This document shows positions 16,590-26,407 of a stretch of 45,348 nucleotides of DNA, in pieces; the stretch's first letter is position 1, and each line of letters begins with the position of its first letter. Origin of the DNA: an uncultured bacterium. GTDB taxonomy: Bacteria > Krumholzibacteriota > Krumholzibacteriia > LZORAL124-64-63. The stretch is taken from positions 1 to 45,348 of the forward strand of contig CALEMW010000022.1 of the NCBI GenBank assembly GCA_937910695.1. Reading direction: 5' to 3'. The translations under genes were made by a program, and so were the position numbers. Below the pieces are notes generated by a model. The model was not told the DNA's origin. It worked only from the letters and a program-made list of their open reading frames with translations, and did not search any database.

Positions 16590-16605
16590 TGGCACGCCTT
16601 ATGCT
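16590..16605 (+). promoter_or_regulatory. Sigma-54-like -24/-12 element upstream of lpxL
   Basis: TGGCACGCCTTATGCT matches the consensus TGGCACG-N4-TTGCW with one mismatch (ATGC for TTGC). It lies in the 85-base gap between kdsD and lpxL, the largest break inside this part of the cluster. The expected start near 16616 would lie after the GGAGG used by the ATG at 16622, so the element fits only if translation begins at 16661 or 16664. Confidence 0.35.
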
Positions 16606-16621
16606 TGACGGAGGCGCCTCC

Positions 16622-17575
16622 ATGGGGCAACCTCATTGGGTGATCCAGGCCACGGGGTGGATGATGTTGCCATGGCACCGCCGATTACGACGCCGTACTT
16701 ATGAGGGGCTCGCGAGGGTCCTGCTCATGGTCCTCGGAGCGTTGCCCGCCAAGGTGGGATACGCCGTCGGCCGCGGCCTGGCCCGGCTGGCGCTTCGGCT
16801 GCGGATCGACGACGTCTGTCTGGCGCGACGGAACCTGGCCCTGGTGTTTCCGGACGGCGACGCCTCCTGGCAGCTTACGACCGTCAAGGCAGCGACCGAC
16901 AGGCTCGGCGAGAACCTGTTCGATACCCTCACATTGGAGCGCTGGCTGAACGACTCTTACAGCCGAGTGACCGACGACGGCGCCCTTGCCGAACTCCAGC
17001 GTTTGCGTGCGGAGGGGAACGGCGTGCTGATCCTGACGGGACATTTCGGCTGCTGGGAGCTGCTAGGTGCCTGGTTGGCCTACGTGATGGGCGGTCTGAC
17101 CGTGGTCACAGGCGTGGTGCGCAATGCCCCGGTGGATCGGCTGCTCAATGATCGCCGGCGTCGCCTGGGGCTGAATCCCGTACCCCGGGACGGCGATCTC
17201 AGGCCGCTGCTGCGGACGTTGCGGTCCGGTGGTGTCGCCGCACTGCTCATGGACCAGAATGTGAAATCGCCCAGCCTCGACGTACCGTTCTGCGGTGTGG
17301 ATGCCCCGACTGCACAGGGGTTCGCCGCTCTGGCCCAGCGAACGCAGGCGCCGATCCTGCCCCTGGCCATCCAGCGCGAGAGGGGCGGCCACCGGGTCAT
17401 CCATCTGCCGCCTCTGCGGCCGGAGGAATTCGGAGAATTTGCAGACTGGGCAGAAGTGCTGCGGGAGTGCAATGTTCGCCTCGAGACATTCCTCAGGGGG
17501 AACCCGCAGGAGTGGGTCTGGTTTCACGAACGCTGGCCCGAGACGAAGACTGGCTCGATGGAGGCTGAATCGTGA
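16622..17575 (+). CDS. Lysophospholipid/lipid A acyltransferase (LpxL/HtrB family)
   Basis: Likely adds a secondary acyl chain to Kdo-lipid A at the inner membrane. The 317-residue protein has a hydrophobic N-terminal segment (EGLARVLLMVLGALPAKVGYAVG), the catalytic HX4E motif HFGCWE (His141, Glu146), and family segments LLMDQNVKS, VPFCGVDAPT and WVWFHERWP. The ATG at 16622 has GGAGG seven bases upstream; ATGs at 16661/16664 are alternatives. LpxL versus LpxM specificity cannot be told from sequence alone. The stop overlaps the lptC GTG, placing it in the LPS assembly run. Confidence 0.9.
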   Translation: MGQPHWVIQATGWMMLPWHRRLRRRTYEGLARVLLMVLGALPAKVGYAVGRGLARLALRLRIDDVCLARRNLALVFPDGDASWQLTTVKAATDRLGENLFDTLTLERWLNDSYSRVTDDGALAELQRLRAEGNGVLILTGHFGCWELLGAWLAYVMGGLTVVTGVVRNAPVDRLLNDRRRRLGLNPVPRDGDLRPLLRTLRSGGVAALLMDQNVKSPSLDVPFCGVDAPTAQGFAALAQRTQAPILPLAIQRERGGHRVIHLPPLRPEEFGEFADWAEVLRECNVRLETFLRGNPQEWVWFHERWPETKTGSMEAES

Positions 17576-18152
17576 ATGCCGTACGTGGAGGACTCAGACT
17601 CGAAGCGACAGTGATCCTTTGCGGAGTGATCGTGCTGCTCATGCTCGCCGTCGGATGTTCCCGCGAAGAGGATCAGCCCGCACCGACATCGATCGCCGGC
17701 GACAGGCCCCCCGACCAGGTCCTTTTCGACGCCACGATCACCGATACCGCCGAGGGTGCCCGCCACTGGATCCTCGACAGTCAGCGACTCGAGAAGCAGA
17801 AGAAGAGCGACGAGGCCGAGCTCTATACCGTCCACATGGATTTCTACAAGGCGGACACGCTGTTCTCGACTCTGACGTCGGAACGAGGTCGCGCCAACCT
17901 GAAGACGAAGCTGCTCTACGCCTGGGGCGACGTGGTGGTCGTCACTCGTGACGGGCGGCGTCTGGAGACCGAGGAGCTGACCTACGACAACAAGCTCGGC
18001 CGCATCCACAACGATGTCTTCAACCGGTTCACCCGCGGGGACAACGCCGTCATGACGGGGATCGGGATGGAGGCCACGCCGGAATTGGACTATTTTGAAT
18101 TGAAGAACGAGGTCGCCGCCGAGTTCGACAACGATGGGCAAGGAGAGCAGAA

Positions 18153-18156
<4 letters not shown>
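17572..18156 (+). CDS. lptC: LPS export periplasmic protein LptC, predicted lipoprotein
   Basis: Bridges the inner-membrane LPS extractor to the periplasmic Lpt chain. The 194-residue protein has a hydrophobic N-terminal segment ending in a lipobox LAVGC (Cys29), so it is probably a lipoprotein, unlike E. coli LptC. The rest reads as OstA/LptC-like beta-jellyroll strands (LYTVHMDFY, LLYAWGDVVVV, LETEELTYDNKLGRIHND, AVMTGIGMEATPELDYFEL). GTG overlaps the lpxL stop and the stop overlaps the lptB GTG. The usual separate lptA is absent from this position. Confidence 0.87.
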
Positions 18157-18893
<737 letters not shown>

Positions 18894-18916
18894 ACCGGAC
18901 ATCGGAGCAGCCGAAC

Positions 18917-20326
18917 ATGGATGTGAAGCTCAGACTGCACCAGGGTCTTTACCAGCGGCAGCAGCTGGTCATGACGCAACGCCTTCAGCAGGCGCTCAAG
19001 CTGCTGCAGATCCCCACCCTCGAACTCGAACAGGTGCTGCGCCAGGAACTGCAGATCAACCCCCTGCTCGAGGAACTCGATTCCACCGACGAAGACCTCA
19101 CCGAATTCAGCGACGAGGCCACCGAAGACAACGAGGACGTCGCTTCCGAAGGGGAGAAGGTCGACTGGGACGAGTACTTCAAGGACGGCTTCAAGGACGG
19201 CACCTTCGAACGCGAACACGACGACGAGGACAGGCTCGAGAAGCCGACCGTGGCCATGCCGACCGGCCAGCAGGAACTGCTCGAACAGCTGTCCATGGCG
19301 GTGAACGATCCCCTCGACCGGCAGATCGGCGAATATCTCATCGGCTGTCTGAACTCCGACGGCTTCCTCAGCGCACCCCTGTCCGAGGCCGCAGCCTATT
19401 TCGAGGTCGACGAAGAGCACGTCCAACGCATGCTCGAAGTGATCCAGGACTTCGATCCCCCCGGGGTCGGCGCCCGCGACCTGCCCGAATGCCTGCTGCT
19501 CCAGCTCAAGGCCCAGGGGCGGGAGGACACCATCGAGGCCGACGTGATCCGCCACCATTTCGAGGCCCTCAAGAACCGCCGTTTCACCGACATCGCCCGC
19601 GAGATGAAGATCACGCCCCGCGAGGTCCAGGACATCGCCGAGATCATCGGCGGGCTGGATCCCCGCCCCGGGCTGTCCCTGGGTGGCGAGGCCTCCATGT
19701 ACATCACGCCCGACCTGGTCGTCGACAAGGTGGACGACGGCTACGTCTGCTACCTCAACGACGGCAACCTGCCGCGTCTGCGGGTGAGCAACGCCTACGA
19801 CACCGTCGCCGCCGGCAAGACGGGCGGCGACAACGATACCGTCCAGTTCATCGACGAAAAGCGGCGCTACGCCGAGTGGATCATCAAGACCATCGAGCAG
19901 CGGCGCCGCACCATGATCAAGGTCATGGAGGCCATCGTCCGCGAGCAGAGCGACTTCTTCGAACAGGGAGCCATCGCGCTGCGCCCCTTGACCCTGCAGC
20001 AGGTGGCCACGGTCATCGGCATGCACGAATCTACGGTTTCGCGAGTGACCAAGAGCAAGTACGTGCAGACGCCCCGCGGCGTCTTTCCACTGAAGTACTT
20101 CTTCAGCGCCGGCCTCGACACCGACGAGGGCGACGAAGTGGCGGCCAAGGCCGTCAAGGAGATGATCCAGGAGATCGTGGGGCGTGAGAATACGGCCCAC
20201 CCGCTGTCCGACAAGAAGATCGTGGACCTGTTGTCGGCGCGCGGACTCAAGATAGCCCGGCGGACGGTCGCCAAGTATCGGGAGCAATTGGGCATCCTGA
20301 ATGCCAGGATGCGGAAGAGGTTCTAG
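18917..20326 (+). CDS. rpoN: RNA polymerase sigma-54 factor
   Basis: Alternative sigma factor that needs AAA+ activators such as the one at 121-1617. The 469-residue protein starts with region I (KLRLHQGLYQRQQLVMTQRLQQALKLLQ split by its glutamine-rich repeats), followed by an acidic region II. It then has the core-binding domain, the HTH LTLQQVATVIGMHESTVSRV and the RpoN box ARRTVAKYRE at 447-456. ATG 18917 lies 23 bases after lptB and matches the family N-terminus; the frame is open upstream but unsupported. Next comes hpf, 14 bases away. Confidence 0.97.
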   Translation: MDVKLRLHQGLYQRQQLVMTQRLQQALKLLQIPTLELEQVLRQELQINPLLEELDSTDEDLTEFSDEATEDNEDVASEGEKVDWDEYFKDGFKDGTFEREHDDEDRLEKPTVAMPTGQQELLEQLSMAVNDPLDRQIGEYLIGCLNSDGFLSAPLSEAAAYFEVDEEHVQRMLEVIQDFDPPGVGARDLPECLLLQLKAQGREDTIEADVIRHHFEALKNRRFTDIAREMKITPREVQDIAEIIGGLDPRPGLSLGGEASMYITPDLVVDKVDDGYVCYLNDGNLPRLRVSNAYDTVAAGKTGGDNDTVQFIDEKRRYAEWIIKTIEQRRRTMIKVMEAIVREQSDFFEQGAIALRPLTLQQVATVIGMHESTVSRVTKSKYVQTPRGVFPLKYFFSAGLDTDEGDEVAAKAVKEMIQEIVGRENTAHPLSDKKIVDLLSARGLKIARRTVAKYREQLGILNARMRKRF

Positions 20327-20340
20327 CCAAGGAGGACGGA

Positions 20341-20877
20341 ATGCAGATCGAGATCCATAGCCGTCATTTCACGCTCGGCGAGGAGATGAAGGACAAGATC
20401 GTCGAAAAGCTGGAGAACCTGCAGCGCTACAGTCCGAGTGAACCTGTCGGGGCGCGCATGGCCCTGACCCATGACGGCGGGCGTTTCGTGGGTGACCTCA
20501 CCCTCAATCTCAAGCAGCACTCCTGCCACGCCAAGGTCGAGCACGTGGAGCCCGACGGCGCTGCGTTCTTGGCCATCGAAAGCGTCGAACGTCAGCTGCG
20601 CCGTCACAAGGATCGCGTCAAGGACCATCGCGGCAAGGCTCCGGACGGGGGCCTGGGGATCGTGATGAGCGACGAGGTTCTCGACAACGAGGGTTCCGCG
20701 CTCATCGGCGATGAATTCGCGCTCCGTGATCTGGACCTCGAGCAGGCCAAGGCGGCCTATGCCGAGTCCGAGACGCCGTTCTTCGTCTTCCGCAACTTGA
20801 AGACCAGCGAGGTGAACGTCCTCTACCGCCGAGACGACGGCGAGTATGTCATCATGTCCCCGGAGTCTCGGGGGTGA
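20341..20877 (+). CDS. hpf: Ribosome hibernation promoting factor, long form
   Basis: Binds idle ribosomes and promotes 100S dimers. The 178-residue length and two domains mark the long form. The N-terminal domain is IEIHSRHFTLGEEMKDKIVEKLENL with a basic helix (RQLRRHKDRVKDHRGK). After a linker, the C-terminal dimerisation domain is LDLEQAKAAYAESETPFFVFRN then SEVNVLYRRDDGEYVIM. AAGGAGG precedes the ATG. It follows rpoN, as in many Proteobacteria, and its stop overlaps the hprK GTG. Confidence 0.93.
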   Translation: MQIEIHSRHFTLGEEMKDKIVEKLENLQRYSPSEPVGARMALTHDGGRFVGDLTLNLKQHSCHAKVEHVEPDGAAFLAIESVERQLRRHKDRVKDHRGKAPDGGLGIVMSDEVLDNEGSALIGDEFALRDLDLEQAKAAYAESETPFFVFRNLKTSEVNVLYRRDDGEYVIMSPESRG

Positions 20878-21851
20878 CGATCAAGATTCCAGTGACGGTA
20901 CGGGGGGTCTTCGAGGCCCTCCGCGAACCGCTCGGCCTCGAGCCGCTGACCGAGCTGCCGGACCCGGGGCCGGAGCTCGAGGCGCCTGACGTCCACCGCC
21001 CGGGTATGGCCCTCATGGGGTACATGGAGAACTTCCAGCCGGGACGTCTGCAGGTTCTCGGCGAATCCGAGATGTCGTACCTGCGTGGCCTCGACAAAGA
21101 ATCTCAGGTCGAAGCTTTCCGCCGCCTGAAGGAGCTGAGGGCTCCCGCACTGTTCGTGACGAGGGGGCAGTCCGTTCCCGAGACTGCTCTGGGCGCCGCG
21201 GCCGATCATGGACTGTCTGTTCTGCGCACGCCGATGACCACCGACGATTTCATCCGTGCCCTCGGCGATCACCTGAATGAGCAGTTCGCACCCAGGGACG
21301 AGGTCCATGCCTCGCTGGTCGACGTTTATGGCGTGGGGCTGCTGTTCACCGGCCAGAGCGGCATCGGCAAGAGCGAGTGCGCCCTCGATCTCGTCGAACG
21401 CGGCCATCGCCTGGTCGCCGACGACATCGTGGAGCTGCGTCGGGTCGCCGACGACGTTGTCATCGGCACCTTCCGCGAAGTTCTCCAGCACAGCATCGAG
21501 ATCCGCGGCGTGGGTGTGATCGACGTGCAGGCGGTGTTCGGCATCCGCGGCATCCGCATGCAGAAGCGTATCGAAGTCGAGGTGAATCTCCAGCGTTGGG
21601 ACAACGACGCCGAGTATGAACGGATGGGCCTGGACAGAAAATACGTCGATTATCTCGGCGTCTCGATTCCACGCATCGAGGTCCCCATCGTGCCCGGCAA
21701 GAACATCACGGTGATCGCCGAAGTGATCGCCCTGGACTTCATGCTCAAGATCTACGGCATCGATGCGGCCCAGGACCTGAACAAACGCATCATGAAGACC
21801 CTCCGCAGCGGCGACGAGCTGCGCGGCTACCTCCGCCACGACAACGAGTAA
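20874..21851 (+). CDS. hprK: HPr kinase/phosphorylase
   Basis: Phosphorylates and dephosphorylates Ser46 of HPr in response to metabolites. The 325-residue protein has the conserved VHASLVDVYGVGLLFTG lead-in, Walker A GQSGIGKSE (Gly160 to Lys166), the GHRLVADDIVEL metal-binding segment and the HprK signature EIRGVGVIDVQAVFG. GTG 20874 overlaps the hpf stop. Its likely target, HPr with a serine exactly at position 46, is encoded 2.5 kb downstream. With the PTS genes that follow it forms a complete signalling set. Confidence 0.96.
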   Translation: MTIKIPVTVRGVFEALREPLGLEPLTELPDPGPELEAPDVHRPGMALMGYMENFQPGRLQVLGESEMSYLRGLDKESQVEAFRRLKELRAPALFVTRGQSVPETALGAAADHGLSVLRTPMTTDDFIRALGDHLNEQFAPRDEVHASLVDVYGVGLLFTGQSGIGKSECALDLVERGHRLVADDIVELRRVADDVVIGTFREVLQHSIEIRGVGVIDVQAVFGIRGIRMQKRIEVEVNLQRWDNDAEYERMGLDRKYVDYLGVSIPRIEVPIVPGKNITVIAEVIALDFMLKIYGIDAAQDLNKRIMKTLRSGDELRGYLRHDNE

Positions 21852-21867
21852 ACGAAGGGAGACCGCG

Positions 21868-22275
21868 GTGATCCACGGTCTGGTCTTGACCCACGGTGCC
21901 GTGGGAGCAGAACTGCTTCGGGTGGTGACGATGATCCTGGGCCCAGAGCCGAGTCTCTCGGCCGCCAGCAATGCTGGGCTGTCCATCAACGATCTGACCG
22001 CGCTGGTGGCGACGGAGGTCAAGACAGCATCCACAGAGAATTCCCTCGGTACTTTGGTCTTCATCGATGATGTGGCGGGCAGTTGCGCGACGGCGGCGCG
22101 GCTCGCCTCAGTCGCAGCGGGACCGATGAGGATCGTCTCGGGCGTGAACCTGGCCATGCTGCTCGACTTTACAACATGGCGCGAATCTCTCGACCTGGAC
22201 GATCTCGCCCGCCGTCTCGTGGAAAAGGGACGTTCGGCCATCGGCGTGGTTCCCCTTGGCGACGAGGAGTCCTGA
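21868..22275 (+). CDS. PTS mannose/fructose-family EIIA component
   Basis: Accepts phosphate from HPr on His9 (LVLTHGAVGAELL) and passes it to EIIB. The 135-residue protein is a single EIIA(Man) domain with LVFIDDVAGSCATAA and IVSGVNLAMLLDF segments typical of the family. GTG start is preceded by GAAGGGAGA. It is followed after one base by the EIIB gene. The sugar transported is not deducible; no sugar-metabolic gene is adjacent, so a largely regulatory role is possible. Confidence 0.9.
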   Translation: MIHGLVLTHGAVGAELLRVVTMILGPEPSLSAASNAGLSINDLTALVATEVKTASTENSLGTLVFIDDVAGSCATAARLASVAAGPMRIVSGVNLAMLLDFTTWRESLDLDDLARRLVEKGRSAIGVVPLGDEES

Positions 22276-22276
22276 G

Positions 22277-22783
22277 GTGCCGGTTGTCCTTGCCCGTATC
22301 GACGACCGACTCATCCACGGCCAGGTATCGGTGGGATGGAGTCGCAAGCTTCAGCCCGATCGCATTGTTCTATGCTGCGACGAGATCGCCGCCGATTCCT
22401 GGCAGAGCCGCGTGTATGCCACCTGCGCGCCGCCCGGTACTTCGGTGTCGGTCATGGACCGGGCGGCGACGGTCGCCGCATTCAACGATGGAACGTCGTG
22501 CTTCGGCCCTGATGAGAGAATCATCCTGCTGACGGCCGACCCTAAGGACATGGCCGATCTGCGCCGCCGGGGGCTCGAGTTGTCGAACGTCAACGTCGGG
22601 GGCATGCACTACGCCAAGGGCAAGGTGGAGATCCTCGAGTACGTCTGGTTGAACCGGGAGGACATCGCGGGTTTGCGCTATCTTCTGTCGGCCGGAACCC
22701 GCGTCACGGCCCAGGCGGTTCCAGGCGATCGCGAGATCCACTTCGACGACGATTACCTCGACACCGTGGACGGCCGTCTGTGA
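22277..22783 (+). CDS. PTS mannose/fructose/sorbose-family EIIB component
   Basis: Cytoplasmic phosphocarrier of the mannose PTS family, 168 residues. The active-site histidine is His14 in ARIDDRLIHGQVSVGW, the family signature. It continues with ILLTADPKDM and VNVGGMHYAKGKVE. GTG 22277 is selected because GAGGAG lies seven bases before it; a TTG at 22256 would overlap the EIIA gene. The stop overlaps the EIIC start in a TGATG arrangement. Confidence 0.92.
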   Translation: MPVVLARIDDRLIHGQVSVGWSRKLQPDRIVLCCDEIAADSWQSRVYATCAPPGTSVSVMDRAATVAAFNDGTSCFGPDERIILLTADPKDMADLRRRGLELSNVNVGGMHYAKGKVEILEYVWLNREDIAGLRYLLSAGTRVTAQAVPGDREIHFDDDYLDTVDGRL

Positions 22784-23550
22784 TGCCCGTTGCGAGTGTA
22801 TTTCTCGTTGATGCCGCTTGGCCCCTGTGGACTGCCGCAGCATTGCTCGGGGCCTGGCTGACTCTCGATGAAACGTCGTGGATCCAGACCTGGTTCAGTC
22901 AGCCGCTGCCGGCTGCACTGCTGGCGGGACTGCTGGTCGGAGATGTGACCGCCGGCCTGCTGATCGGCTTGCCCTTCCAGCTTGCGACCCTTGGCAATCT
23001 ACCGGTGGGGCAGAGCTTCCTCGGGGACAAGCCGGCCCCGGTGGTCGGCGTCGTCGTCGCCGCCGCTGGAGATTTGGAAGGGGTGGGGACACTGCCCTGG
23101 GCCATGAGTGACAACGGCGCGACCCTGGTGGGCTGGCTCCTGATCCTGCTGGCCATTGCAAGCATTCTCGGGCATCAGGTCGTTCACCTGGAACGTAGGC
23201 TTCGCATCGGCTGGAGTGCGGCCAGCCTGCGCAGCCTGAGGGATGGGAACACGCGTCGGCTTGACCAAGCCCAGCGACGCTGTCTGACCGTGACCCTGGT
23301 CAGGGGTGCCGCAACGACGCTGATCTGGGGTCTGGTGGCGGTCAAGGTCTGGATTCCTGCAGTCTCGCGTTTGCCGATCCTGCTCGGTGATGCCATGGCC
23401 ATTCTGCCGGCTCTTTGTCCTGCAGTGGCTGTGGGCGCTCTGGCTGAACTGTACGGAAGCCGACGCGGCCTGCGCTGGCTCGGGATGGGGCTGCTCGGTT
23501 CCCTGGCTGTCGCCTGGCTCGTAGCTCTTCGTGTAGGAGGTGCCCAGTGA
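22783..23550 (+). CDS. PTS mannose-family EIIC membrane component
   Basis: Integral membrane sugar-translocating subunit, 255 residues with about seven hydrophobic segments. Family features include ALLAGLLVGDVTAGLLIG, LPFQLATLGNLPVGQSFLGD and a late GDAMAILPALCPAVAVGALAEL. The ATG at 22783 follows the EIIB stop directly; a GTG at 22780 is equally in frame. The stop overlaps the EIID GTG. Substrate unknown. Confidence 0.87.
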   Translation: MPVASVFLVDAAWPLWTAAALLGAWLTLDETSWIQTWFSQPLPAALLAGLLVGDVTAGLLIGLPFQLATLGNLPVGQSFLGDKPAPVVGVVVAAAGDLEGVGTLPWAMSDNGATLVGWLLILLAIASILGHQVVHLERRLRIGWSAASLRSLRDGNTRRLDQAQRRCLTVTLVRGAATTLIWGLVAVKVWIPAVSRLPILLGDAMAILPALCPAVAVGALAELYGSRRGLRWLGMGLLGSLAVAWLVALRVGGAQ

Positions 23551-24326
23551 ACATCGCACATCCTCACCGGTCGGTGCCTCCGGCGGACTGTCGGGAGATG
23601 CGCACCATCTATCTGCGCTCGTTGGCGTTGCAGGCATCCTGGAATCCCGTACGCATGCAGCATCTGGGCCTGCTGACAGCCTTGCTGCCTTGGTTTCGCC
23701 GCCAGGATGCGGGAAGGGACGAAACCCGGACGTTTTGCAGGGATCATTTCGGGTACTTCAACACCAACCCCTACATGGCCAACTACCTGTTGGGGGGACT
23801 GGTCCGACTCGAGGCGGAGTCGCGAGCTGCCGGGGGCGGTTATGCCAGAACGATTCGCAGCTTCAAGGACAGCGTTGGCCGGGCCCTGGCCTCGATCGGC
23901 GACCAACTCTTCTGGCTGGGCCTGCATCCCGGGCTCATCGTCGTTGCGGCACTGACGACCTTGAGCGGCATCCCCTGGCTGCCTTTGGTTCCGTTCGGCA
24001 TGTTCGCCGTGGGCCAGATGATCTTTCGCCTGATGGCCTTGAACACGGGTTACAGGCTGGGCATGGATATCGTGGATCTCTTGGGGTCCTCGATCTGGCA
24101 CCGTCTCATCCTCGTCTGCAAACGCGGTGGTGCCATGTTGACCGGCGTGCTCGCCGGGGTCACCGCCCTCGGAGCTGCCCGGCTGGCGGGAGATCCGGAG
24201 ACCCGTGCGACCACTCTGGGCGTGGTTCTGGCCTGCATGCTGACATTGGCCTTGCGACGCCGTGTCCCTGGGGAGTACGTGCTGCTCCTGCTGGTACCCC
24301 TTGCCATGCTTCTGGCCGCCCTGTAG
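23547..24326 (+). CDS. PTS mannose-family EIID membrane component
   Basis: Second membrane subunit of the mannose-class permease, 259 residues. The N-terminal cytoplasmic part carries LRSLALQASWNPVRMQHLG and FFNTNPYMA-like (FNTNPYMANYLLGGLVRLEAE) motifs diagnostic of EIID, followed by GDQLFWLGLHP and hydrophobic segments. GTG overlaps the EIIC stop. With EIIA, EIIB and EIIC this makes a full mannose-type EII complex. Confidence 0.92.
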   Translation: MNIAHPHRSVPPADCREMRTIYLRSLALQASWNPVRMQHLGLLTALLPWFRRQDAGRDETRTFCRDHFGYFNTNPYMANYLLGGLVRLEAESRAAGGGYARTIRSFKDSVGRALASIGDQLFWLGLHPGLIVVAALTTLSGIPWLPLVPFGMFAVGQMIFRLMALNTGYRLGMDIVDLLGSSIWHRLILVCKRGGAMLTGVLAGVTALGAARLAGDPETRATTLGVVLACMLTLALRRRVPGEYVLLLLVPLAMLLAAL

Positions 24327-24369
24327 ATTGCTTTCGCCCATGCGCCTGAGTACGCAAGAGAGGAACGAT

Positions 24370-24651
24370 GTGAAAACCACCAACGCCAAAGTGTCCGACC
24401 CGGTTGGATTCCATCTCCGTGCAGCGGGCCGTATCGTGAAGCTGGCTAAGACATTTACGTCTGAAGTCACCGTCCGGTTCAACGGTCGAGTTGCCAACGC
24501 GAAGAGCATCATGGGATTGGCGAGCCTGGCTGCGGATCACGGCAGCGTTGTGGTCTTGGAGGTCGTCGGGGCCGACGAGGATCATGCCACCGAGGCCCTT
24601 CTGCATCTTATCGAGGTCGATCTGGCCCAACCCGAGGAACCCAGGGGCTGA
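24370..24651 (+). CDS. ptsH: Phosphocarrier protein HPr
   Basis: Carries phosphate from EI to EIIA and is a regulatory target of HprK, 93 residues. Starting at GTG 24370 puts the active histidine exactly at position 15 (GFHLRAAG) and the regulatory serine exactly at 46 (AKSIMGLASL), which supports this start over the ATG at 24340. Compared with the usual HARPA, the active site reads HLRAA, keeping Arg17 but replacing Pro18 by Ala. The EI gene begins one base after the stop. GAGAGGAA lies upstream. Confidence 0.93.
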   Translation: MKTTNAKVSDPVGFHLRAAGRIVKLAKTFTSEVTVRFNGRVANAKSIMGLASLAADHGSVVVLEVVGADEDHATEALLHLIEVDLAQPEEPRG

Positions 24652-24652
24652 C

Positions 24653-26407
24653 GTGTTCACCCTCCACGGCATCCCGGCATCACCAGGCCATGCGGTGGCC
24701 AGAATTCATCGGATCATCCGTGAAGAAACAAAGGTCCGTCGCCGAGATCTCGTTGCGGGCGAGGTTGAGACCGAAATCGAGGTCTTCCGGGCCGCCTTGA
24801 ACCAAGCCAGATCGCAGATCTCGGCCCTGGTGGCACGACTCTCCGATCAGCTCGGTCAAGACGAAGTGGCGATCCTCGACAGCCAGCTCCTGATCCTCGA
24901 AGACGAACTTCTCGTCGATCGCACCGAAGAGAGGATCCGCACCAACTTGATGGGCGCGGAAGGTGCTCTGCACGACACCATGGGCGATCTCATCCACCAG
25001 TTCGATACCCTAGAGGACGACTACTTCCGCGAACGGGTCCTGGACCTGCGGGACGTGGAGGAGAGGCTGCTGAGGCGTCTGCAGGGCATCGATGACCGGC
25101 CTCTGCAGCTTCCCACCCATCCTCATGTGCTGGTGACCGGTGATCTGACGCCGTCGGAGACAGCATCGATCGGTAGGACCCAGGTGCGGGCCTTCGTCCT
25201 CGGCTCGGGCAGCAAGACGAGTCATGTCGCGATCCTTGCCAGATCTCTGGGTGTTCCCGCCGTGGTCGGTCTCGGCGACCAGCTAGCGATTCTGGACAAC
25301 GCGAACCTCGTGGCCGTGGACGGAGAGACCGGCGAGGTCATCGTCGAACCCGACAGCGCCACCATCGCCCGCGTGCGTCAGTTGAGCCAGAAGCAGATCA
25401 CTGTCAATGCCAAGCTCGAACATCTCCGCGATCTCCCCGCCGAGACGCCGGACGGCAGACGTCTCGGGATGTTGACCAACATCGAGCTGCCCTTGGAAGT
25501 GGAGATGGCACGTGCCGCCGGCGCCGAAGGGGTCGGACTCCTGCGCACCGAGTACATCTATTTTCAGCACCAGACCATCCCTTCTGAAGAGGAGCAGCTG
25601 GCCGTCTACCGGGAGATCATCGATGGTATGGACGGTCGGGCGGTCCTGTTCCGAACCCTCGATGTGGGTGGAGACAAGATCCAACGCTACCTCGGCGCCA
25701 GGAAGGAATCGAATCCCTTCCTGGGCTGGCGCGGCATCCGGTTCCTGCTGGCCAACAGGCCGTTGCTCAAGACCCAGCTGCGGGCCGTCTACCGTGCCGC
25801 GGCCCATGGCCCAACACGCCTGATGTTTCCGATGATTACAGGCGTCGACGAACTGAGGGAGGCCAAGGAACTCTGCCGGGAGAGCTGTGACGAGCTGGCA
25901 GCCGAAGGTCTGGACCATGACCCCGGCATCCCGGTGGGCATCATGATCGAAACACCCTCCGCCGCTGCGGTCGCTGATCTGCTGGCCCGGGAATGCGACT
26001 TTTTCAGCATCGGCACCAACGATCTGATCCAATACACCCTGGCTATGGACCGGCTGAACAGCCGGGTGGCTTATCTGTATCAGCCGTTGCACCCTGCGAT
26101 CCTGCGCTCCATGAAGTCGATCGTCGCTGAGGCCCATGCCGCCGGCATCACCGTGGGCATCTGCGGCGAAATGGCCTCGGAAACCAAGTACGCAGAAGTG
26201 TTGTTGGGACTCGGTTTCGACGATATCAGCGTCCATGCCGCCCAGCTGCCCAAGATCAAGCAAGTGGTGCGCTGGACGCCGATGCCCGAGGCTGAAGGTC
26301 TTCTGGCTGAACTCATGAGTTTCGCGACAGCTGATGAAGCCGTCCGTCACCACGAATCCTACCTCGAGGCAAAGAAGCGGCGCCGCAACGAAGGGACCGG
26401 ATCATGA
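24653..26407 (+). CDS. ptsI: PTS enzyme I (phosphoenolpyruvate-protein phosphotransferase)
   Basis: Transfers phosphate from PEP to HPr, 584 residues. The swivelling domain has the phospho-histidine His191 in GSKTSHVAILARSLGVPAVVG. The PEP-binding barrel shows EGVGLLRTEYIYF, RTLDVGGDKI, NPFLGWRGIR, IPVGIMIETPSA, FFSIGTNDLIQYTLAMDR and GICGEMASE. GTG 24653 is chosen because CAGGGG lies just before it and the protein then starts at FTLHGIPASPG. Last clear gene of the kdsB-to-ptsI run. Confidence 0.96.
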   Translation: MFTLHGIPASPGHAVARIHRIIREETKVRRRDLVAGEVETEIEVFRAALNQARSQISALVARLSDQLGQDEVAILDSQLLILEDELLVDRTEERIRTNLMGAEGALHDTMGDLIHQFDTLEDDYFRERVLDLRDVEERLLRRLQGIDDRPLQLPTHPHVLVTGDLTPSETASIGRTQVRAFVLGSGSKTSHVAILARSLGVPAVVGLGDQLAILDNANLVAVDGETGEVIVEPDSATIARVRQLSQKQITVNAKLEHLRDLPAETPDGRRLGMLTNIELPLEVEMARAAGAEGVGLLRTEYIYFQHQTIPSEEEQLAVYREIIDGMDGRAVLFRTLDVGGDKIQRYLGARKESNPFLGWRGIRFLLANRPLLKTQLRAVYRAAAHGPTRLMFPMITGVDELREAKELCRESCDELAAEGLDHDPGIPVGIMIETPSAAAVADLLARECDFFSIGTNDLIQYTLAMDRLNSRVAYLYQPLHPAILRSMKSIVAEAHAAGITVGICGEMASETKYAEVLLGLGFDDISVHAAQLPKIKQVVRWTPMPEAEGLLAELMSFATADEAVRHHESYLEAKKRRRNEGTGS

